From assembly GCA_020056155.1 (NCBI GenBank), contig JAGVII010000097.1:1-11043 (forward strand): 11,043 bases of DNA, read 5' to 3'. Below the pieces are notes generated by a model. It did not search any database. It saw only the letters and a program-made list of their open reading frames with translations, and had not been told where the DNA came from. The DNA comes from Afipia sp. (GTDB lineage Bacteria; Pseudomonadota; Alphaproteobacteria; Rhizobiales; Xanthobacteraceae). This document shows, piece by piece, positions 6,081 to 11,043 of this stretch (position 1 is its first letter; each line of letters begins with the position of its first letter). The position numbers were made by a program, and so were the translations under genes.

Positions 6081-7301
6081 TCATTTTCCGACGAGTTTGC
6101 ATCTAGAGGTTTCGAGCGACTGAAAAGCTTCATTGCCCGGGATGGTTTCTTTCACGTCGTAGTAGTCCCATTTGCCCTTCATCTTGTCGGGGGCTTTGAC
6201 CTGAACCAGATAGAGATCATGTACCATCCGCCCGTCTGCCCGAATTTTTCCGTTGCGGGCAAACATGTCGTCTAGCGGCATTGACTTGAGCTTTTTCATA
6301 ACCGCGCCCGCTTCGTCGCTGCCAACGGATTGGACGGCCTGCAGATAGCTGGTCACTGCGGAATAGGCTCCTGCTTGCACGAAATTCGGCATCTTTCCGA
6401 ATTTGTCGAGGAAACGTTTGCTCCACTGACGAGACCGGTCATCCAGGTCCCAGTAGAAGGGTTCAACAAGGATCATCCCCTGTGCGGCGGCGGCACCGAG
6501 CGCGTTCACTTCAGTAATGGTGCCGACGAGCGGCACAATCGTCTGGCTGGGACTGATATTGAAATCTTTCGCAGCCTTGATGGAGTTGAGCAGGTCCGCG
6601 CCTGCATTCGCCAGTCCGATCACCTTGGCCTTCGAACTCTGTGCCTGAAGCAGGAACGAGGAAAAGTCGGTCGTGCTGATGGGATGATTCACGGTGCCCA
6701 AGATCTTGCCACCCGATCGTGTGATCGCTCCCGATGCTTCAGTGACAAGGGATTTTCCGAGCGCATAGTCGACGGCAACGAAATACCAGGTATCGAGCCC
6801 AAGATTCTTGACGATGCGGGCCTGTCCGTTGGCATAGGAATAAGTATCCCACGTATAGCTGATCGTGTTGGGCGAACACTGCTCGTTGGTCAGGCGCGTA
6901 GAACCTGATCCTGTCACGATGAGCATCTTGTTCTTCGATTCTGCAACGCCAGAAACGGCGAGTGCAACGCCGGAATTGATCGTATCGGTTATAAGGTCGA
7001 CACCGTTGGTGTCATACCACTGCCGGGCAATTCCTGAGCCGATATCGGGCTTGTTCTGATGATCGGCTGACAAAAGCTCGACCTTGAATGGCGGCTTGTT
7101 ATTGGCGACAAAGTCGTCGATCGCCATCTGTGCTGCTGTGACGGCCCCCTGACCAGCAAGATCAGAGAACACACCCGTCATGTCGGTTAGAACGCCGATC
7201 TTGACCACGCCGTCAGTGATTGCAGTGTTTTGCGCATAGGTGTTGCCTTGGCTTGCGCAAAGCGTTGCTGCCGCAAGGGCAGCGCTCAGAAACATTCTCA
7301 T
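6081..7301 (-). CDS. ABC transporter substrate-binding protein, branched-chain amino acid (HAAT) type
   Basis: This 406-residue protein would be exported to the periplasm and bind a small solute for an ABC importer. An N-terminal signal peptide is evident: positive MRM, hydrophobic FLSAALAAATLCA, and a probable cut after TYA (residue 23). The mature part follows the Peripla_BP_6 plan: VKIGVLTDMTGVFSDLAGQG near 33-52, DLITDTINSGVALAVSG near residue 105, and DTYSYANGQARIV near 155. Cys142 (EQCSP) and Cys401 (SRCKLV) are available for a disulfide. Relatives carry branched-chain amino acids, amides, urea or aromatic acids. GGGAGG at 7307-7312 precedes the ATG at 7299-7301. It lies 84 bases downstream of the monooxygenase-hydrolase fusion on the same strand, suggesting that it delivers the substrate of that enzyme. 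No permease or ATPase gene is in the window, so it must borrow one or be orphaned. Confidence 0.88.
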   Translation of the reverse strand: MRMFLSAALAAATLCASQGNTYAQNTAITDGVVKIGVLTDMTGVFSDLAGQGAVTAAQMAIDDFVANNKPPFKVELLSADHQNKPDIGSGIARQWYDTNGVDLITDTINSGVALAVSGVAESKNKMLIVTGSGSTRLTNEQCSPNTISYTWDTYSYANGQARIVKNLGLDTWYFVAVDYALGKSLVTEASGAITRSGGKILGTVNHPISTTDFSSFLLQAQSSKAKVIGLANAGADLLNSIKAAKDFNISPSQTIVPLVGTITEVNALGAAAAQGMILVEPFYWDLDDRSRQWSKRFLDKFGKMPNFVQAGAYSAVTSYLQAVQSVGSDEAGAVMKKLKSMPLDDMFARNGKIRADGRMVHDLYLVQVKAPDKMKGKWDYYDVKETIPGNEAFQSLETSRCKLVGK

Positions 7302-7385
7302 CTTGTCCTCCCTGGATATTTTATGACCAAGATCTTCGCGACATAGTTGCCGTCTTGTTGTCCCGCTGGTCGTGTTCGCTCGAAA

Positions 7386-9542
7386 TTATTCTGCGGCTTG
7401 GCCGTGCTGGCGATTACGCTGCAAGTGCCGTCTGGCCCATATCGCCACCTCGTCCATTGTCGCTTGCGTTTCCGGCAGGAACGGAAAGATCGTGTAGACG
7501 TGGACGGAGTCTTCGACGAGACGAAGCGTGACATCGACGCCGGCGCGTTTGGCGCGCTCGGCCATCCGCATTGTATCGTCGAGCAGGACTTCCCCCTGAC
7601 TTGCAGTAAGGAACAGGGGGGGCAGGCCCCTAAGATCGCCGAACAGTGGTGATACGAGCGGATCGGTTGGCTCATGCCCCTGGAAGTAAGATGCCCCCAT
7701 GAAGGTGAGCAGGTCCTTGTTTGCCGCTGGATCATTTCCGTTGAACGCACGAACGCTTTCTCCGGACAGGGTCAAATCGGCGAAAGGCGCAACGGAAAGA
7801 ATACCGGCTGGCAGCGGATCGCCTGCGGTCTTGAGAGCGAGAGCCAATGCAATTGCCAACCCGCCCCCTGAAGATTCTCCTGACAGGAGAATAGATGATG
7901 AGGGAACCCCTTGTGCAATCAGCGCACGGTAGGCACAGACGGCATCGTCGATCGCCGCAGGATAGGGATGTTCTGGAGCCAAACGGTATTCGACCGCGTA
8001 GCAGGACCCATCAACGGCATTTGCAAGTCGGGCAGCATATTCAATGGCGCCCTTGGCCGAACCGATCAGATAGCCGCCACCGTGGAAATGCAGCACGACA
8101 TTGCCGCCCTTTGATCCCTGTCCCGAGACGCGCCACGCCTTGACGTCACCGAGTTCAAGTTCTTCGGTCTCGATACTGTCGGGGGGAGGAAAGTTCGTGG
8201 TTAGAAAGCGCTCATAAGCCTCGCGGAGACCGTCATGCCCTCGTGCCACGTCCTCCGGCTGAAATGCGTATTTCCACATGTTAAAGGCACGCTGGCTCTC
8301 CGGGCGCTGTAGTTGCTTTCCCTCACACAGGCCGGTGACGTTGAGCACTTCTCCGGGGGGACCCTCCACGGATTTCACAACATCGTAATCCCACGCCAGG
8401 CCCCAACTGGTCTCGGCCATCGGGTCGATGCGCGCCATGCCTTTCCAGCGGCCGTTCCGGTTGAGCACGCGCTGGTGCTCGGTTTCATGCATCAGCTTCA
8501 CGACGGCTCTTGCGCCAGCCTGAATCCGGGTTGTACGAGGCAACCGGCGGCGCTGGTATTCGAGAAGCGCGCCCGGTACGTCATCTTGCTTACGTGACAG
8601 GACACGGGCGAGGGTCCACGCATCTTCAATGCTCTGGCCTGCGCCAGCTGCGAGGAATGGCACCATCGGGTGAGCTGCGTCTCCCAGCAGAGTGATGCGC
8701 CCCGATGTCCAGTTATCGATTGGATCGCGGTAATACATGCCGGTGATGAAGGCCGATTTGCATTTTTCCAGCATCGCGCGCGCACGCGGCTCGGCATCTT
8801 CAAACGACTTCAGCATCTCGCTGATATCGCCATCCTCGGCCCAGGACTCGCGGTGCACTTCGTTCGCGGGCACCGACGCGAGAATGCTGTAGAGATTCTT
8901 CGGCCGCACCCAGTAGGTGATGAGCGTCCGGCCGGGGCCGAACCAGTAATTGCCCCGCTCTTCGAGGCCGAGGCCATCGAGATCGGCGGCCGGAATGAGC
9001 GACCGCCACATCAGAATGTTGGCAAAATGCTTATCTTCATGGCCGCGCAATTGCTGACGCACAACCGAATGAATGCCGTCACAGCCGACGAGAGCGTCAG
9101 CATGCAAAATCTCACCGGACTGAAGGCGAACCTCGACTTTGTCCGCCGACTGCGAAACGCTAACGCACCGCGCGCCAAACCTCACGACTTCGCGCGGCAG
9201 CGCGTCGTAAAGGATTTGAACGAGGTCGGCGCGATGAATGTTGTACATGGGAGCGCCATAGCGGGCCGCAGCTTCGTCGCCCAATGGCGCCTGATAGAGC
9301 ATCTTGCCGGTGCGCAGGTCACGATAGTCGTAAGACAGGGGCTTAACGCCCGCGTTTTGGATCGCGGTTTCGACTCCGATCTCTCGAAGGACGATGGCGG
9401 CGTTGCTGGCGATCTGAATGCCGGCGCCGATTTCCGTCATGACCTCGGCTTGCTCCAAAACCGTCACGTCTATACCGTGATGCCGCAATGCTATTGCCGC
9501 TGTCAGTCCGCCAATGCCACCGCCAACAACAAGAATATGCAT
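7386..9542 (-). CDS. Fusion of FAD aromatic monooxygenase and HSL-type alpha/beta hydrolase
   Basis: This 718-residue polypeptide has two catalytic parts. Residues 1 to about 395 form a class A flavin monooxygenase of the salicylate/6-hydroxynicotinate/3-hydroxybenzoate hydroxylase kind: the dinucleotide motif VVGGGIGGLTAA at the start, the DG motif GCDGIHS (Asp155) and the FAD-ribityl motif LLGDAAHP (Asp288) with FLAAGAGQSIEDA. After a linker (about 395-430) comes a hormone-sensitive-lipase-family hydrolase: oxyanion HGGGY (His487-Gly490), nucleophile elbow GESSGGG with Ser557, an acid near Glu651 (EVLLDD, where relatives usually have DPLRDE) and His681 (VHVY). Both sites look intact. GGGAGG at 9550-9555 sets the ATG at 9540-9542. 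An in-frame ATG at 9605 would read through the operator. The protein probably hydroxylates an aromatic ring and cleaves an ester or amide of the same compound; the substrate is unknown. Control by the divergent TetR gene is likely. Confidence 0.87.
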   Translation of the reverse strand: MHILVVGGGIGGLTAAIALRHHGIDVTVLEQAEVMTEIGAGIQIASNAAIVLREIGVETAIQNAGVKPLSYDYRDLRTGKMLYQAPLGDEAAARYGAPMYNIHRADLVQILYDALPREVVRFGARCVSVSQSADKVEVRLQSGEILHADALVGCDGIHSVVRQQLRGHEDKHFANILMWRSLIPAADLDGLGLEERGNYWFGPGRTLITYWVRPKNLYSILASVPANEVHRESWAEDGDISEMLKSFEDAEPRARAMLEKCKSAFITGMYYRDPIDNWTSGRITLLGDAAHPMVPFLAAGAGQSIEDAWTLARVLSRKQDDVPGALLEYQRRRLPRTTRIQAGARAVVKLMHETEHQRVLNRNGRWKGMARIDPMAETSWGLAWDYDVVKSVEGPPGEVLNVTGLCEGKQLQRPESQRAFNMWKYAFQPEDVARGHDGLREAYERFLTTNFPPPDSIETEELELGDVKAWRVSGQGSKGGNVVLHFHGGGYLIGSAKGAIEYAARLANAVDGSCYAVEYRLAPEHPYPAAIDDAVCAYRALIAQGVPSSSILLSGESSGGGLAIALALALKTAGDPLPAGILSVAPFADLTLSGESVRAFNGNDPAANKDLLTFMGASYFQGHEPTDPLVSPLFGDLRGLPPLFLTASQGEVLLDDTMRMAERAKRAGVDVTLRLVEDSVHVYTIFPFLPETQATMDEVAIWARRHLQRNRQHGQAAE

Positions 9543-9564
9543 CTCCGATCCTCCCGATTTCCTT

Positions 9565-9584
9565 ATTAAGCGATTTCGCTTAAT
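9565..9584. promoter_or_regulatory. Palindromic operator for the divergent TetR regulator
   Basis: A perfect inverted repeat, ATTAAGCGA (9565-9573), spacer TT, TCGCTTAAT (9576-9584), sits in the 61-base gap between the starts of the fusion gene (9542) and the TetR gene (9604). Size, symmetry and position fit a TetR dimer site. On the minus strand its outer arm includes TTAATA, a possible -10 element for the fusion gene, so binding would block leftward transcription and probably autoregulate the regulator. Confidence 0.82.
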
Positions 9585-9603
9585 TTGAATGAGAGCTTTT
9601 CCC

Positions 9604-10287
9604 ATGTCAAGTAAGCCTCGCGCGGTTTCCCGCGCGCCGTCCTTGCAAACGAAAAATCAGATCAAAGAAGCCGCACAGATGCTGTTTGCGCGGCATGGGG
9701 TGGAGGGCGTGACGGTTCAGCAGATTGTCGCCGCTGCGGGACAGCGAAATAACGCCGCTCTGCACTATCACTTTGGATCGAAAGAGGAATTGATCCGCCA
9801 GCTTATTGTCGATGGCGCGGAGGTGCTCGAAGAGCGCCGTCAAAATATGCTTCAGGCAATGGAGGCTCGGGGAGGGCCCACCAACATTCGCGAAGTGGTG
9901 CTGATCCTTGTTATACCTGTTGTGGAACTCGCTGATGATCCTCGGTGGCGCGGTTACATCCGCTTCACATCCAATCTTCAGGCATCAGATCGGGAGACTT
10001 TGCGGGCAGCTCTTAACAACAAATGGAATGCCGGTTATGTGACTTGCTTTGCCCATCTGAAACGAATGATCCCTTTGCCGGCAGAACTTGTCGAACAGCG
10101 TCTGACAGTGTTTGCGATTTACGCGAACGCCATCCTTTCGGCGCGAGAAGAGGCACTCGAAAAGCTGCGCTCCAAGAAAAACAGACTGTGGGACAAGCGC
10201 TATACGATCGAGAACATTCTCGATACGCTGGAAGCGACATTGGTGTGCGTGCCTTCTGCGCAAACGGTGTCAATGTTGAATGACTAG
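9604..10287 (+). CDS. TetR/AcrR-family transcriptional regulator
   Basis: This 227-residue protein is of normal TetR length. The DNA-binding domain covers about residues 15-62: helix KNQIKEAAQMLFARHG, then VTVQQIVAAAGQRNNAALHYHFGSKEELI, where GQRNNAALHYHF is the recognition-helix region. The rest is a ligand and dimerisation domain with no recognisable ligand signature. The start at 9604 is preferred over the in-frame ATG at 9589, because GAGAG at 9591-9595 gives a plausible ribosome site and 9589 would have none. It is divergent from the monooxygenase-hydrolase gene, with the 9565-9584 palindrome between them, so it most likely represses that operon and itself until an effector (a pathway substrate or product) binds. 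The base composition is lower in GC than the left half (28 of 60 in the line starting at 10021). Confidence 0.9.
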   Translation: MSSKPRAVSRAPSLQTKNQIKEAAQMLFARHGVEGVTVQQIVAAAGQRNNAALHYHFGSKEELIRQLIVDGAEVLEERRQNMLQAMEARGGPTNIREVVLILVIPVVELADDPRWRGYIRFTSNLQASDRETLRAALNNKWNAGYVTCFAHLKRMIPLPAELVEQRLTVFAIYANAILSAREEALEKLRSKKNRLWDKRYTIENILDTLEATLVCVPSAQTVSMLND

Positions 10288-10332
10288 TGTGACCGCATCA
10301 CGGCCTACCTGATACGATAGGACTCATCGAAT

Positions 10333-10874
10333 TCAACTCATCTTATCAACGCCGGTTCGGAGCATAACAAGAATTTGCTTTGCGATGGATGCCGGCTTAT
10401 CGCGATCCTTTTGTACCAGAACAACGACCATGAAAGGGCCCCGATCAAAGTGAGGCGCAGGTAGCGCTTGTCGATCTTGGGGCGCAGGGGGAGATCTTCG
10501 ATTAGATCGGCGAAAATCCTTTCGTATTCATCGCGCAGGGAAATGACCCTTGCCTTGATGCTTTCCGGATAATGCCAGGGAGGCATCACGAACAAGACCT
10601 GGTTCGCGCGCCGCCAATCGAGCAAGCCTGTGACATGCGCAACGCATGCTGTTTCCATCCGCTGCCAAGGATCGGTCTTGATTGCGATTGCATCAGTGAC
10701 CCGGTCGGCTTTCCAAGACTCATCCGCGATGATCTTGCGCTTTGTATCGAGAAGTTGGCGGTGTGAGGGGAAACACAAGATTCTTATCTGTGTATAGCTC
10801 TCGCCGTTCATATTGAAATGGCACATTGCGGCAGTCTGTTGAAGCGGGGGCGATTCCTCAACAGCGGAGGACAT
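10333..10874 (-). pseudogene. Decayed TetR-family regulator: HTH mostly lost, C-terminal frameshift
   Basis: On the minus strand the frame from 10874 reads into FPSHRQLLD (10772-10746), the hallmark just after a TetR helix-turn-helix (FPSK-ELL). It continues through a clear TetR C-terminal domain: DAIAIKTDPWQRMETACVAH, SLRDEYERIFADLIEDLP, LRLTLIGALSWSLFWYK. Before FPSH there are only about 30-35 residues without a helix-turn-helix, so the DNA-binding part is missing or scrambled. After WYK (K codon 10412-10410, in an AAAA run) the frame ends in unrelated residues. A one-base shift restores DRDKPASIAKQILVMLRTG and a TGA at 10333-10335, the expected family ending. Two independent lesions indicate a dead gene. 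It converges on the intact TetR gene and its apparent start overlaps the divergent ParB-like gene, so the loss may have come with a rearrangement there. Confidence 0.78.
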
Positions 10875-10875
10875 G

Positions 10876-11043
10876 ATGTTCAAGCCTCTTAGTACGAATC
10901 GTTTCGTCACACCGCAATCAGAGTTTCTGCCCGGACCTGCTCCGTTTCTGGAGTGGATTGAAACTGAAAAGCTCTTGGTTGATGCGTCATATCAGCGTGA
11001 AATCGGCCGACGCGGGGCAATCAACGTCAATCAGATTGCGGAA
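10876..11043 (+). CDS. Start of a ParB-like nuclease-domain protein, cut by window end
   Basis: An open frame of 56 codons starts MFKPLSTNRF and runs off the window. The segment FLEWIETEKLLVDASYQREI followed by NVNQIAE resembles the opening of ParB/Srx-like domains, where a pattern such as 'WI-I-KL-VD--YQR' precedes the GDGQHR-type motif; that diagnostic motif would lie beyond the window. GGAGG at 10866-10870 is five bases before the ATG at 10876, favouring it over the overlapping ATG at 10873. Such proteins occur in phages, plasmids and genomic islands as well as in chromosomes, so this hints at mobile DNA to the right. The role is unknown; it is probably not the chromosome-segregation ParB itself. 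Confidence 0.55.
   Translation, partial: MFKPLSTNRFVTPQSEFLPGPAPFLEWIETEKLLVDASYQREIGRRGAINVNQIAE

Noticed and set aside
5909..6133. A 74-codon minus-strand frame overlapping the end of the binding-protein gene
   Set aside because: Its DSGSNPV stretch is just the translation of a tRNA T-arm-like sequence; the region is repeats and a terminator rather than a gene.
8670..9569. A 299-codon plus-strand frame opposite the monooxygenase domain
   Set aside because: It lies antisense to conserved FAD motifs, shows no domain of its own and has no good ribosome site.
9589..9603. Alternative upstream start for the TetR gene at 9589
   Set aside because: No ribosome site precedes it, and it starts only 5 bases after the operator palindrome; the ATG at 9604 has GAGAG upstream.
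1..11043. CRISPR array, insertion sequence or phage structural genes
   Set aside because: I saw no regularly spaced repeats, transposase motifs or terminal inverted repeats anywhere in the window.

Overview
The window looks like chromosomal DNA of an alphaproteobacterium, most likely Bradyrhizobium, Rhodopseudomonas, Afipia or Nitrobacter (Nitrobacteraceae). This is inferred from the high GC content, the style of the proteins (long FadE-type acyl-CoA dehydrogenase, crotonase, nitronate monooxygenase), and a GCCCGGGCTTGTCCCGGGC-type palindrome at 71-97 that I remember as an abundant intergenic repeat in that family. No database was searched.

Left half (1-5256): ordinary acyl-CoA and aromatic catabolism genes of mostly high GC. 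A crotonase-family gene (150-914, minus) is divergent from a three-gene plus-strand cluster: a two-domain VOC ring-cleaving dioxygenase (1052-1999), a small lumazine-binding/SnoaL-like protein (2056-2433) and a nitronate monooxygenase-family flavoprotein (2494-3465). That cluster converges, with only 6 bases between stop codons, on a 594-residue acyl-CoA dehydrogenase (3472-5256, minus).

Middle (5257-6080): a gene-poor stretch with a degenerate intergenic repeat, a complete tRNA-Gln (anticodon TTG, 5770-5844), a strong hairpin terminator (5884-5910), and about 170 bases holding short repeats, an inverted 11-base copy of the tRNA T-arm and a likely minus-strand terminator.

Right half (6081-11043): base composition drops visibly and the content becomes accessory in character. 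The centrepiece is a compact catabolic module. A periplasmic branched-chain-amino-acid-type substrate-binding protein (6081-7301, minus) lies behind a 718-residue fusion of a class A FAD aromatic monooxygenase and a hormone-sensitive-lipase-type alpha/beta hydrolase (7386-9542, minus). A TetR-family regulator (9604-10287, plus) is divergent from it. The 61-base gap between the fusion gene and the regulator carries a perfect 9+2+9 palindrome, very probably the TetR operator. The inferred logic is capture of an aromatic ester or amide (or a related compound), hydroxylation and hydrolysis by one bifunctional polypeptide, and derepression by the substrate or a product.

Right edge: a decayed second TetR gene (10333-10874, minus) that has lost most of its DNA-binding domain and carries a frameshift near its C-terminus, then the start of a ParB-like-domain gene (10876 onward) cut by the window end. 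The tRNA-Gln, the composition change and these remnants suggest a possible island or recombination boundary, but no integrase or matching attachment repeat is visible here. The most unusual item is the monooxygenase-hydrolase fusion with its own regulator and operator; its substrate cannot be read from the sequence.
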